Below are positions 52,135-61,343 of a DNA stretch of 64,000 nucleotides, piece after piece. Origin of the DNA: Egibacter rhizosphaerae. GTDB lineage: Bacteria > Actinomycetota > Nitriliruptoria > Euzebyales > Egibacteraceae. The translations under genes were made by a program, and so were the position numbers. Under the pieces are notes generated by a model that searched no databases, was not told the DNA's origin, and was given only the letters and a program-made list of their open reading frames with translations. The stretch spans positions 930,001 through 994,000 of the forward strand of contig NZ_CP036402.1 in the NCBI RefSeq assembly GCF_004322855.1. Direction: 5' to 3'. The number at the start of each line of letters is the position of its first letter. Position 1 is the first letter of the stretch.

Positions 52135-53344
52135 ATGGAGATCATCGCGACCGTCGAGGAGGTCTCGAACCGGATCCTCGGTGGTGAGGACTCCCAGACG
52201 GAGTTCAAGGCGCCGCGGGTCGAGGGCAGGTCCGTGGTCGGCGAGGGAGCGAGCTCGGAGTCCTTCGCGGGCGAGATGGTCGCGTTCGCCAACGGGGTGG
52301 GTGGCGCGATCCTCGTCGGCGTCGAGGACGATCGCTCCCTCGCAGGCTACGGGGGCCGACGACGCCGAGGCGTCGGGGACTGGGTGGTCGACGTCGCGCG
52401 CAACAACGTCTTGCCGCCGCTGACCCCGGTGCTTGCGCAACGTCCCGCTCGAGGGGCCCGGCGGCGTCTCGTACGTCGTGGTCGTACATGTCGAGCGCGG
52501 CTTGGCCGCACATCGGACCACCGGTGGTCGGTGGTACCGGCGGGTGGGACGCGACAAACGCGACCTCGATGGGTTCGAGATGGAGCGGTTGCTGCACGAG
52601 CGTAGCCTGCACCACGCCTACGACGAGTCGCCCGTTCCCGACGCCTCGTTGGAGGACCTCGACCATGGGATCCTCGAGCGCGTGTTTCCGACGCGGGAGG
52701 AGTCCGACTCGCTGCGAGTTCTGCGCAACAGCCGCGTAGTGGCGGCGGAGGCCCCGACCCGACCGACGATCGCGGGGCTCGTTGCGTTCGGGTCCCAGCC
52801 GGACGCGCACCTGCCTCAAGCGGTGATCCGCGCGGTCGTGTACCGCGGGAGCCAGATGGACGGCGACGTCGTCGACGAGCACGACCTCGACGGGCCGGGG
52901 GGCCAGCAGGTCGATCGCGCGGTGGAGCTGGTGGGACGGCACATGCGACGCGGCTCATCGAAGGACGTGGGCCGTGAGGACCGACCGCAGTTCGACCTCG
53001 GCGCAGTGATGGAAGCGGTCGTCAACGCCGTCGCGCACCGGGACTACGCCGTCGTGGGGTCGCGCATCCGCCTGCTCGAGTTCGACGATCGGCTGGAGAT
53101 CGCCTCGCCGGGCGGATTACCGAACACGCTCGACGTCGAGTCGATGCGCTATCGCCAGTACACGCGCAACCAGCTGCTGGTGACCTTCCTGTCGAAGTTG
53201 ACGACGGCGCAGGGACGCCGCTACATCGAGGAGCGCGGGGAGGGCGTCGAGCGGATCGTCCAGCGCTCGACCGAGCTCTCCGGTCGGGAGCCGGAGTTCC
53301 ACCAGGACGGGCACGAGCTCCGGCTCACGATCTGGGGCGCGTAG
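52135..53344 (+). pseudogene. AlbA_2/Schlafen-like ATP-binding regulator, frameshifted
   Basis: From ATG 52135 the frame encodes an AlbA_2 start: SQTEFKAPRVEGR, then FAGEMVAFANGVGGAILVGV. At about 52,400-52,440 the sense passes to the next frame, which continues RNVPLEGPGGVSYVVVVHVE and later QFDLGAVMEAVVNAVAHRDY, IASPGGLPNT and YIEERGEGVERI, the C-terminal HATPase-like part. A single-base change splits the gene. Joined, it would be about 400 aa, typical of 'ATP-dependent DNA helicase/transcriptional regulator' AlbA_2 proteins. It lies four bases after the TrlF-like gene. Sequencing error cannot be excluded. Confidence 0.75.
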
Positions 53345-53740
53345 GCCAAGAGAAGCCGGCTAGCGTTGGGTCGCCGGGAAGGGTCCCGAGTAGCTGCTTC
53401 CAGTCGGACTGGCTTACCTGCGGGGTCGCATACAGCGCCCACACCCGCCCTTTCGCTCCCCCAGCGCTGTAGCCGTACACGCCGAGGATGTGGAAGGCTC
53501 GGCTGCGGTCGCCGGTGCGGCGATCGACGACATCGAACCAGGTGTCGTCCAGCACCACGGTCTCGGGCCACTCGCGTTCCTCCCGCGGCTGCACGACCAC
53601 TGGCCCCAGCGTCTCCACCCAGTTGGCGAACGGTGCGGCGCCGGCGCCGACCCGGTCGCGTCAGCCGCGCACCCGCATCCGGTCGGCGGTCTCGGTGTAT
53701 GACACCTCGTGCCCGACCATCACCAGCGCCTCCGGCTACC
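53325..53740 (-). pseudogene. Transposase remnant
   Basis: One minus-strand frame reads VVLDDTWFDVVDRRTGDRSR, then FHILGVYGYSAGGAKGRVWA and LYATPQVSQSDWKQLLG, typical of the catalytic centre of a DDE transposase. The upstream part is in another frame (LVMVGHEVSYTETADRMRVR, then a stop). Both ends of the gene are missing. An 11-bp inverted repeat, GCTAGCGTTGG at 53359-53369 and its complement at 53914-53924, flanks the remnant. Confidence 0.55.
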
Positions 53741-53919
53741 ATGCTGTCCCCGGTGGGTCGGCTGCACATACGCCAAACAGTTCGGGGCGGAAGCGAATCG
53801 CGGCCGGCGAGGCACGCGCGGCGCAGCAGACCGGACGGTTGACGTTGGTGCCGAGAAGGCCTTGACCGACGGGCTTCAGGACTCCGCCGGGGCTGGTTGG
53901 CGCCAGCTCGGAGCCAACG

Positions 53920-56331
53920 CTAGCGGGGCGCTGCACGGGCCTTCCCACCAGTCGCTTCGCTCGGATCCTCGTTGAGCCAGCGCTCAAGGCTGTCCACGGA
54001 GAGTTGCAGCCGCCGGCCCACGCGGACCGCTTCGAGGTGGCCGGCGTACATCAGACGCAAGAGTTCGGTCTTGCTCCATCCGCTCAGGCGGACTGCCTCG
54101 GGCAGGGGCACGGAGTTCGCCTTTGCGGTGGGTGCACTCTCGCGCTCGAGGTAGGCGGCGACCGATGCCCGGGTGATGAACTTGGCCCCGCTGCTGTCTG
54201 TCTCGGGGTCGACGACGAGCTCCCCACGGCGCACCCGCAGGTACACGGTGCTGAGCACACACCCGAGCTCCCTGCGGGCTTGCTCGGCGCTCATCGCTCG
54301 ACGGTGCAACTCGGCGACCCGATCGAGCTCGCGCCGCAGGATCGCTTCGGACTCCTCGTCGAGGACCAACCGCTGTCCGCTCCGCGGCAGGTCCAGCTTC
54401 AGTCGCTGCGCCATCTGATAGAGCTGGTGATAGGTTCGGCCCACCTCGTCAGCCAAGTCGTTGAGCGTGCGAGCTCGGTGAAGTTGCTCACGGACCCGGC
54501 GGACCTCGCTGAGGCGCGCGAATCGTTCGGTCTGGCCGAACCGGCCGGGCTCCTCGACCGTGGGCACTCTGCCCTCGCGCATCCACCGCCGCGCCGTGGT
54601 GGGCGCGAGATCCAGTTCCTCGGCCACGCGCTCAGTGCCGCAGAGTGGGTCGTCCTCGCCCTCGTCAGCGTAGGCCCGCGCCAGCACGACCTCGCTGTAC
54701 TCACGTTGGCCTGCCAGTGGGTTGCTGTGGTCGAACTGGGGCCGTTTCGTGGTCGGCACGAGCACCGAGCCGACCTCTTGCACGACGGCGTCATCGAGCT
54801 CGGCGGCCGCGCGCCGGAGCGGCTCCAGTGACGGGTCGCTGAGAACGTAGACGCGTTCGTGGACGTCGGTGCCCGCGCTGTGCCCGGCCAGACGACGGAC
54901 GAGCAGGTCGTCGAGCTCGGAGCCGTGCAGCTGGGTCACGAAGCTCTTGCGCAGGGTGTGAGGCCTCACCCGGACATCGTCGCCGTCGAGGTCAGAGAGG
55001 CCTTCGGCGGCGCCCGCGTTGCGTAACGCCGTGCGGTAGCCCTGCTGGTCGGGCTTCCAGTAGTCCTTCATGCCGGGGATCAGCGGCGCGTCGTAGGCGA
55101 TCTCCCCGGTCGCGGGATCCATGTGGTAGGCCTCGATCACCAGCCGGATCAACCGCATCAGGGTGGTAGGGACCGCCAGCAGGCGGTTTGAGGTCTCGTT
55201 CTTGGCGTCCTTCTTGTGGCGAACGGCGACGACGTCGCCGTGCTCGTCGCGGACCAGGAACGGCCTTCCACCCTGGGCGCCCGCCGCCACGATCCCGTCG
55301 GCTCCACCGTCGACGACATCGCGGACGAAGAAGCCGAAGGCCTCGCTCACGCGCAGCCCGAGGAGCCGCTGCAGCCAGAACACCAGCTGGTACACGGGGT
55401 GCAGATGGGCGGCGATGCGGCGGCACTGCCAAAGCGTGAGGGGCTTGGCCTTGGGCGACGAGCTCCTGGTGCGGGCGGCGGCGTCCCGGGGCGCCATCGG
55501 CTTGAGCCCCTCGGTGGGGTCCGAACGCAGGTAGCCGTTGCTGCGCATGAAGGCCAGGACCCGCTGGAGCACCCACAGCACCGCCGCGGAGGTTGGCTGT
55601 TGGAGTGCCTTGTGCGGTTTCTGGCCAGCGAGGAGGCCGGCCTGCGCGAGGTCGTCGACGGGGATCATGAGCCGCCCCTTCGGGCCGGGCTCAACGTCGG
55701 CATTCGGCAAACGCCCGGCACGCCGAGCGCGCATGACCGTTGACCGGCTCGTGCCCGTGAGCTCGATGGCCCGCTCGACCGTGACCACGGCTCCCTGCTC
55801 GGCGGAGCCGGCATCGGCCTCCGCGGGATCGGGGGATGGCGATGTCGAGGTTGGGCGCTCGGGGGTGCGGCCGGCCAACTGCTTGAGCAGCTGCTTGCAG
55901 TGGGCGCGCGCCTGACTGCCGGGACCGACCTCGAAGTCGCTGGCGCGCCAGCTCGCGAAGAAGGGGACGAGGTGGTTCTCCAGGGACAGCAGGACGTCTT
56001 GAGCGCGGCCTGGGCCGCCGTGCTCGAGCTCCTCGTAGTACTCGGTCCACCATTCGCGCGCCAGCGTCGCGAATAACGGGTCGGTGGTGGTGTCCTCCCC
56101 GTCGCTTGCGCCGCCCTGCGATACCACCGGGCTGCTCGGATGGCGGAAGAGCTCGGGGTCGGGCACGGCCCTGCTGGCGTCGAGCGCCTCGAGGCTCGCC
56201 TGCACCCACCGGCGGCAGTCCTCCTCGCGGGAGAACGACGCGCTGCGCTCCCGCCCGCTCGGCCCGCAGGGGACGGCACCGACCCAGCTGTTGCCCCGCT
56301 GGCGGATCTGACCGGTGCGCTGGCGCCCCAT
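53920..56331 (-). CDS. Extra-long tyrosine recombinase (integrase) with added HTH modules
   Basis: The 803-aa integrase carries the catalytic set: R327 in LLGLRVSEAFGF, H458-x-x-R461 in RPHTLRKSF, H484 in LAGHSAGT and Y495 in HERVYVLSD. Normal integrases are 350-450 aa. Here an excisionase-like HTH (TVERAIELTGTSRSTVMRAR) is inserted at 184-231 between core-binding and catalytic parts. At least two more HTH-like segments follow the catalytic domain, near 575 (ELDLAPTTARRWMREGRV) and at 745-795 (LPEAVRLSGWSKTELLRLMY). It starts in an ATGA overlap with the upstream MerR-like gene and lies 0.7 kb from tRNA-fMet, its likely attachment site. Confidence 0.85.
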   Translation of the reverse strand: MGRQRTGQIRQRGNSWVGAVPCGPSGRERSASFSREEDCRRWVQASLEALDASRAVPDPELFRHPSSPVVSQGGASDGEDTTTDPLFATLAREWWTEYYEELEHGGPGRAQDVLLSLENHLVPFFASWRASDFEVGPGSQARAHCKQLLKQLAGRTPERPTSTSPSPDPAEADAGSAEQGAVVTVERAIELTGTSRSTVMRARRAGRLPNADVEPGPKGRLMIPVDDLAQAGLLAGQKPHKALQQPTSAAVLWVLQRVLAFMRSNGYLRSDPTEGLKPMAPRDAAARTRSSSPKAKPLTLWQCRRIAAHLHPVYQLVFWLQRLLGLRVSEAFGFFVRDVVDGGADGIVAAGAQGGRPFLVRDEHGDVVAVRHKKDAKNETSNRLLAVPTTLMRLIRLVIEAYHMDPATGEIAYDAPLIPGMKDYWKPDQQGYRTALRNAGAAEGLSDLDGDDVRVRPHTLRKSFVTQLHGSELDDLLVRRLAGHSAGTDVHERVYVLSDPSLEPLRRAAAELDDAVVQEVGSVLVPTTKRPQFDHSNPLAGQREYSEVVLARAYADEGEDDPLCGTERVAEELDLAPTTARRWMREGRVPTVEEPGRFGQTERFARLSEVRRVREQLHRARTLNDLADEVGRTYHQLYQMAQRLKLDLPRSGQRLVLDEESEAILRRELDRVAELHRRAMSAEQARRELGCVLSTVYLRVRRGELVVDPETDSSGAKFITRASVAAYLERESAPTAKANSVPLPEAVRLSGWSKTELLRLMYAGHLEAVRVGRRLQLSVDSLERWLNEDPSEATGGKARAAPR

Positions 56332-56693
56332 CAGGCGGCCCGCCCTTCAAGCAGCCGGCGAAGGAACCGCCGGTCCTCGTTGGCGTCGGCCAGGCGCTCC
56401 TCGAGCGCTTCGATCCGAGCCTGGGCTCTGGCGAGCTCCTCGCGCAACTCGCTGTTCTCCCGGCCACTGCGGACCTTGGAGATGGTCTCCTCGGCGGACT
56501 CCGCCTCGCTCGCCGGGTCGTAGTGACCCGCTTCGACGAGGTCGCTCAGGGGGATCTCGCGCGTGGTGGAGCCGGCCCGCCGACGGGCGTGGGGGTACAG
56601 CCCGCGGCCCTCGTCGCGACGAACCGTGTCGTAGCTGCGCCCGACGAGGTCGGCGACCTCGTTGCGGCTGAGCCACCGCTCGTGCTCTTGCAT
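56331..56693 (-). CDS. MerR/excisionase-like HTH protein with coiled coil (candidate directionality factor)
   Basis: ATG 56693 opens MQEHERWLSRNEVADLVGRS then YDTVRRDEGRGLYPHARRR, a MerR-type winged helix. Residues ~75-115 form a coiled coil (ENSELREELARAQARIEALE). At 120 aa it is the size of recombination directionality factors. Its stop overlaps the integrase start (ATGA), so the two are made together. The coupling and fold support a role in excision control; direct evidence is lacking. Confidence 0.65.
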   Translation of the reverse strand: MQEHERWLSRNEVADLVGRSYDTVRRDEGRGLYPHARRRAGSTTREIPLSDLVEAGHYDPASEAESAEETISKVRSGRENSELREELARAQARIEALEERLADANEDRRFLRRLLEGRAA

Positions 56694-56972
56694 GGTGTTC
56701 GGGCCTCCTGCCGCCGCCCCGGTGGCGGTGACAGCAGGACCGGTGAGCGTTGGCGGCCAGGATGCAATCGCCGCCAGCGGTGACACCGCGGACTCCGGGG
56801 TGCCCAGGGCCTGCCCACCCCCGTTGGGATCGCACGGGATGCGAACGCCGGTTCGGCGCGGTTGGCAGGGGGTGTGCTGCCCAGGGCTGCCCTGGGCGCG
56901 CGGTGTCAGAAATCCCGGATCCGGCCCTCTCGATCCGGGAAATCGCGGGCCACCACGGCGTCCGGACACGCA

Positions 56973-56997
56973 GAAAGCCCGCCAGTGGCGGGCTTTC
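56973..56997. terminator. Bidirectional hairpin between HTH gene and tRNA-fMet
   Basis: GAAAGCCCGCC (56973-56983) pairs perfectly with GGCGGGCTTTC (56987-56997) around a 3-base loop. It follows the tRNA 3' end on the minus strand by about 22 bases and probably ends tRNA transcription. Confidence 0.75.
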
Positions 56998-57018
56998 CGG
57001 CGACTGCATCTGCTGTTT

Positions 57019-57095
57019 TGGTTGCGAGGGCGGGATTTGAACCCGCGACCTCCGGGTTATGAGCCCGGCGAGCTACCGAACTGCTCCACCTCGCG
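57019..57095 (-). tRNA. tRNA-fMet (CAT), CCA encoded
   Basis: The 77-nt minus-strand sequence folds into a full cloverleaf: acceptor CGCGAGG/CCTCGCA with the C1-A72 mismatch of initiators, D stem GAGC/GCTC, anticodon stem CCGGG/CCCGG with loop CTCATAA, and T arm GCGGG-TTCAAAT-CCCGC. The GGG:CCC pairs in the anticodon stem also mark an initiator. Its last 12 bases (57019-57030) recur at 3171-3182. The tRNA remains whole, as expected when an element integrates at its 3' end. Confidence 0.95.
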
Positions 57096-57110
57096 ACCTC
57101 GACACTAGCA

Positions 57111-57149
57111 CGAGGAAGGGCGGCTGCAACGCGCAGCCGCCCTTCCTCG
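57111..57149 (-). terminator. Strong terminator hairpin of the UPF0182 gene
   Basis: CGAGGAAGGGCGGCTGC (57111-57127) is the exact inverse complement of 57133-57149, with a 5-base loop. It lies 25 bases beyond the UPF0182 stop codon and 16 bases before the tRNA 5' end. Confidence 0.8.
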
Positions 57150-57173
57150 TTGTTCGTCTTCGGCCCGACGGGG

Positions 57174-60100
57174 TCAGTCGTCCAGCGCCGCGTCGTCGTC
57201 CTCGTCGAGTGCCTCCTCGCCGTCGGGCAAGGCGTCGGCGGCGGGCGATCCGCCCATCATCTGCAGTGCCTCGATGAGCAGGCGGCTGGCCTCCGCATTG
57301 CGCTCCTGGTACGTGCCGAGGTCGCCGTTGGACAGGGCCTCCTCGGCTTCCTCGAAGGCGGCACTGGCCTCCTCGAGCGTGGCCGTGGCCTGCGGATCCA
57401 TTTCGCCGGCCTCGCCGTCCGCGTCCTCGTCGACCTCCTCCTCGTCGACCTCGGGTGCTTGGGCGTCGGCGACGTCGTCTTCCTCGACCGTTCCCTCGGG
57501 GAGGGCAAGCTCCGGGGCGGCCTCGCCGAACAGCGCCGCGAGACCCTCGGTCAGGGTCTCGGCCATCTCGATCTGGTCGCCGAGGATCACCACGACCCGC
57601 TCCAGGTTGGGCAGATCGGACTGCTCGGCGCGCAGGAACAGCGGCTGCACGTACATCAGCGCCTCCTCGATGGGCAGCACGAGGAGATCGCCGTAGATAA
57701 CCCGGGAGCCGGACTGGTTCCACAGCGCGATCTGCTCGCTGATCTCGGTCTCCTGGTCGATGCGCGCCTGGATCTGCTCGGGCCCGAAGACCGTTCGTGT
57801 CGGCGGCATCTCATAGGCCTTCAGCTCGCCGTAGACCTCCGGGTCGCTACGTCCGGCCATCCACGCGATGAGGTTGTTCCGCTCGGCCGGCGTGTACGGC
57901 TGGATGAGCGCGAATTCCTCCTGATCCACGCCCGGCAGGCGCGTCAGCAAGTAGTAGGGCCGCATCTCGCGTTGCTCGCGCTGCTCGGGGTCCTGATCCT
58001 CCTGATTCTGGAAGAACGCCGCGTCCATCGGGATCTCCCAGGCGTCCTCCTGGGTGTAGAACTGCGAGGGATCCTGGATGTGGTACCGCTCGAACAGCGC
58101 GGCCTGGACGCGGAAGATGTCCTCGGGGTAGCGGAAGTGGCTGATCATGCCCTCCCCCGCGTCCTCGTACTCGCTGAACGCGTCGGGGAAGATCTCGGCC
58201 CAGGTCTGGATGATCGGGTCGTCGGGCTCGGGGACGTAGAAGTCCACCGAGCCGTCGTAGGCATCGACGACCGCCTTGACCGAGTTCCGGATGTAGTTCG
58301 CCTCGCCCTCGATCCCGGGCGCCTCGACCGTCTGCTCGACGAGGGTCAGGGTGCCGTCCTCCTGGGTGGTCGGCACGAGTTCGCGCTGCTCGGCGAGGGT
58401 GAGGTCGCCGAGTTGGACCCGCTGCGAGTACGGCAGCATGTTGCTGGTCGTGTAGGCGTCCACGACCCACTTGATCCGTCCGTCCATCGCCACCGGGTAC
58501 GGGTCGTGATCGAACTCGAGGAAGGGAGCAGCCAACTCCACCCGGTCACGGATGCGCCGATTGAAGAGCACGTCGCTGTCTTCGTTGATCAGGTTGCTGA
58601 TCAGGATGTTCGGCTCGGCGAACCGCAACGCGAAACCGAGGCGCCGCGAGATGGAGCCGACACCGACGCCGCCCTCACCCGTGTACTCGTAGACGGCCGG
58701 GCTGTCGCCTTCCTGGGGGAAGTCGAGTTCTGGGCGGTCGGTGCGCACGATGGAGTACTCGGGGCTCCGTTCGCCGTAGTACAGGCGGGGGTTGTCGACC
58801 TCGAGCTTGTCGACGCCCTGGGGAGGGATGTCGTTCACGAGGAACACCGGCTGCCCGTCGGTCCGCTTGGTCGACACCGCGCTGGAGACCAGGCCGAAGC
58901 CGTGGGTGTAGGTCAGCCGCTCGTTCTCCCACGTCTGGGCGGCGTCGAGGTTCTGCTCGTTGACCTCGCGCACGCTGATCATGACCTGCTGCAGGCCCTC
59001 GTCCTCGTCGAACTCGTACCGGTCGACGTCGACGTCCTGGAAGTCGTAGTAGGGCCGGAGCTCCTGCAGCTGCCGGTACGTGTTCTGCAGGGTCGCGGGA
59101 TCCCAGAGCCGAATGGCCTCGAACGTGCGCTGGTTCGCGTCCACGGTCTCCTCGTCGAGCTCGTCGAGCGCGGGGTACGGCTCGAACTCGACCTCGTCGA
59201 GCCCGAACCCGTACCGGGTGAGCTCGAGGTTGCGATCGATGAACTCCTCTTCGCGCTCGAGCTCCTGCGGGTCGACCTGCAGGCGCTGGATGACCGCCGG
59301 GTAGATGCCCGACAGCACGACGAACGCGATGACGAGGATCGCGACGCCCGCGGACGGCAGGAGCCAGCCCTGGAAGCGGATGTTGAGCAGGAACAGCACG
59401 ACGCACACCGCGGCGATCACGGTGAGCAGCTCGAATGCGACGAGCTGGGCGTTCGCGTCGGTGTACCCCAGTCCGGTCACCACGCCGCGCTCGGAGTAGC
59501 TCAGCATGTAGCGGTCGAGCCAGAACCCCCAGGCGCGGACCCCCACGATCAGCGCCAGCAGGATCGACAGGTGGACGTTTACCTGGGGGGTCAGCTTGCG
59601 CCCGGGTGACTGCGGGCGGATGCCGCCGAACAGGTAGTGCGCGATCGCAGTCAGCACGCCGGTGACCGCGAGCGCGGTGAACAGCCAGGAGTTCACGAGC
59701 GTCAGGAACGGGAGCGTGAACACGAAGAAGCTCAGGTCGCGCCCGAACTCGGGATCGACCTGACCGAACTCGACCCCGTTCGCGAAGAGCAGGAACCCCT
59801 CCCACTCGGGGGCGACCGAGACACCCGACAGCACACCGATCGCGACGGCGACGGTGAGGATGAGCGGCCGGCTGAAGGGCTCGATCGCCTGCCGGTAGCG
59901 CTCGATCCCCTCCTCCTGGGCCGAGGGGATGCGGTAGCTCGGGGTGAGGCGCTTCGCGAGCAGGAGATTGCCCGCGATCAGCAGGGTCATCACGAGACCC
60001 GCGGCGAGGCCCAACCCGACCTGCGTGGTCAGCACGGTCCAGAACACCGACTCGAAGCCGACGCTCTGGAACCACAGGATGTCGGTCCAGAAGGTCGCCA

Positions 60101-60188
60101 CGCGGGTGGCGAAGAGGACCAGCAGGATGAGCACACCCGCGAGCACGAGCCACCAGCGGCGGCGGAGCTCCTCGAGGAAACGACGCAT
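57174..60188 (-). CDS. UPF0182 family membrane protein
   Basis: The 1,004-aa protein begins MRRFLEELRRRWWLVLAGVL. It has about seven transmembrane helices in the first ~320 residues (for example GVLILLVLFATRVATFWTDI; AAGLVMTLLIAGNLLLAKRL), then a large region of ~600 residues expected outside the membrane (RLWDPATLQNTYRQLQELRP, LTYTHGFGL). The end is an acidic Glu/Asp/Ala-rich tail. Length and layout match the UPF0182 family, conserved in actinobacteria and of unknown function. It starts at ATG 60188 with GGAG about nine bases upstream. It is chromosomal core and marks the boundary of the island. Confidence 0.9.
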   Translation of the reverse strand: MRRFLEELRRRWWLVLAGVLILLVLFATRVATFWTDILWFQSVGFESVFWTVLTTQVGLGLAAGLVMTLLIAGNLLLAKRLTPSYRIPSAQEEGIERYRQAIEPFSRPLILTVAVAIGVLSGVSVAPEWEGFLLFANGVEFGQVDPEFGRDLSFFVFTLPFLTLVNSWLFTALAVTGVLTAIAHYLFGGIRPQSPGRKLTPQVNVHLSILLALIVGVRAWGFWLDRYMLSYSERGVVTGLGYTDANAQLVAFELLTVIAAVCVVLFLLNIRFQGWLLPSAGVAILVIAFVVLSGIYPAVIQRLQVDPQELEREEEFIDRNLELTRYGFGLDEVEFEPYPALDELDEETVDANQRTFEAIRLWDPATLQNTYRQLQELRPYYDFQDVDVDRYEFDEDEGLQQVMISVREVNEQNLDAAQTWENERLTYTHGFGLVSSAVSTKRTDGQPVFLVNDIPPQGVDKLEVDNPRLYYGERSPEYSIVRTDRPELDFPQEGDSPAVYEYTGEGGVGVGSISRRLGFALRFAEPNILISNLINEDSDVLFNRRIRDRVELAAPFLEFDHDPYPVAMDGRIKWVVDAYTTSNMLPYSQRVQLGDLTLAEQRELVPTTQEDGTLTLVEQTVEAPGIEGEANYIRNSVKAVVDAYDGSVDFYVPEPDDPIIQTWAEIFPDAFSEYEDAGEGMISHFRYPEDIFRVQAALFERYHIQDPSQFYTQEDAWEIPMDAAFFQNQEDQDPEQREQREMRPYYLLTRLPGVDQEEFALIQPYTPAERNNLIAWMAGRSDPEVYGELKAYEMPPTRTVFGPEQIQARIDQETEISEQIALWNQSGSRVIYGDLLVLPIEEALMYVQPLFLRAEQSDLPNLERVVVILGDQIEMAETLTEGLAALFGEAAPELALPEGTVEEDDVADAQAPEVDEEEVDEDADGEAGEMDPQATATLEEASAAFEEAEEALSNGDLGTYQERNAEASRLLIEALQMMGGSPAADALPDGEEALDEDDDAALDD

Positions 60189-60823
60189 GGGCTAGGACTC
60201 CGAGTCTGAGAGGCGTCCCGGGCTCGTTCGGTCGGTCGAGCCCGACGGGCGGTGGATTCGATCGATGCTTGCCGGTCTCGCGACGGCCCCGTTGCGCCAG
60301 GGATCGGCGAGGCGCGGAACCACCGCCGAGCGATGTGGCCCGGCCTCACCAGGGAGAACGGGCCTGCACGGTCGGGGGTTCCCGGGGGCACACCGTGACC
60401 GCCGTCCGCACGGTCGCACGAGACGCGAGCGACCCTGCGCCGGTACGCGCGGCCGAGCCGGTCCGCTCCGGACGGCCTCCGCCGTCCGCACGGCCGAGCT
60501 TACCGACTCATCCGGTGTGTTCAGCGTTGAGGCGACGACCCGAGCCGCGGAGGCCGCGCGCCCGACACCGTGACCGGGTCGGACGGCGCGAGGAGGTCGA
60601 ACGACGCGCTCGTCCGGAGTCACACGGTGCGCGAACGCCAAGGACACCGTCGCCACCCTTCGGTCGGTTGACCGACCAGTGTACGCACGCTGTCGGAGGA
60701 TGCGCCGCGATCGAGCGCGGCATCATCGTTGCTGGCGCCCTCGACGGGCCAGCCGCGGGCCCGGTGTCGCGGCCGCTGGGCGGAGGCGATGCCGGCGGAC
60801 GGGTCCGCCCCGGCCGTTCGCGG
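60189..60823. other. Gene-free region
   Basis: No frame shows motifs in these 635 bases. Minus-strand frames are Arg/Pro-rich. A small hairpin GGTCGG-TTGA-CCGACC lies at 60662-60677. The region should hold the promoter of the UPF0182 gene (near 60,200-60,300). Confidence 0.5.
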
Positions 60824-61201
60824 CTACGTGCGGCTGAAGAGCCGGCGCCCGGAAGCGTCGGTGCCCGTTTCGCCGGAGGCCTCGGTGCCGGGATTGGCCG
60901 CCGCGACGAGCGGCTTCGCGACCTGCGCGGCAGGAACTTCGGCAGCCCCGGTCTCCTCGGGGGTACTGCCTGCGGGCTCCTCGCTCGCCTCCGAGTGCGA
61001 GGTCGATTCTCCCCCACCGACCTCGACCTTGACGTAGGTCTTGAACTCGATCGGTACCTCGTGCATCCGGAACAACCGGACGTTCGAGGCTTCCTCGTTG
61101 TTGTGCAGGCGCTCGACGAACTTCAGGGCGTCGTCGAGGCTCTTGGCGGTGTGGTGGCCCTCACGACCCTCCGCCGACTGAAACGTGACGAGATGCTCCA
61201 C
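60824..61201 (-). CDS. 125-aa conserved actinobacterial protein
   Basis: GTG 61201 follows GGGAGG by seven bases. The first 65 residues are compact and look conserved (MEHLVTFQSAEGREGHHTAK; LDDALKFVERLHNNEEASNV; LFRMHEVPIEFKTYVKVEV). The remaining half is Gly/Glu/Ala-rich and likely disordered. I recall similar short proteins in actinobacterial genomes, without function. It follows mreB on the same strand, 140 bases away. Confidence 0.6.
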   Translation of the reverse strand: MEHLVTFQSAEGREGHHTAKSLDDALKFVERLHNNEEASNVRLFRMHEVPIEFKTYVKVEVGGGESTSHSEASEEPAGSTPEETGAAEVPAAQVAKPLVAAANPGTEASGETGTDASGRRLFSRT

Positions 61202-61343
61202 GGTTGACCTCCCGGCGATGCTCGGCGGCACTGCCCAGGAGTGGGCGTGCTCGTCGGGAGGTTCGGCGCGTCGTGCCGGCGACTTTACCCCCGGTGTGGA
61301 AGCCGATCGCCGCGAGTGCCGACAACGGGTCGGGACGCGCGCC

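Noticed and set aside
60269-61207. Plus-strand frame of 312 codons between the UPF0182 gene and mreB
   Set aside because: Arg/Pro-rich, no motif, and it overlaps the conserved 125-aa gene on the other strand.
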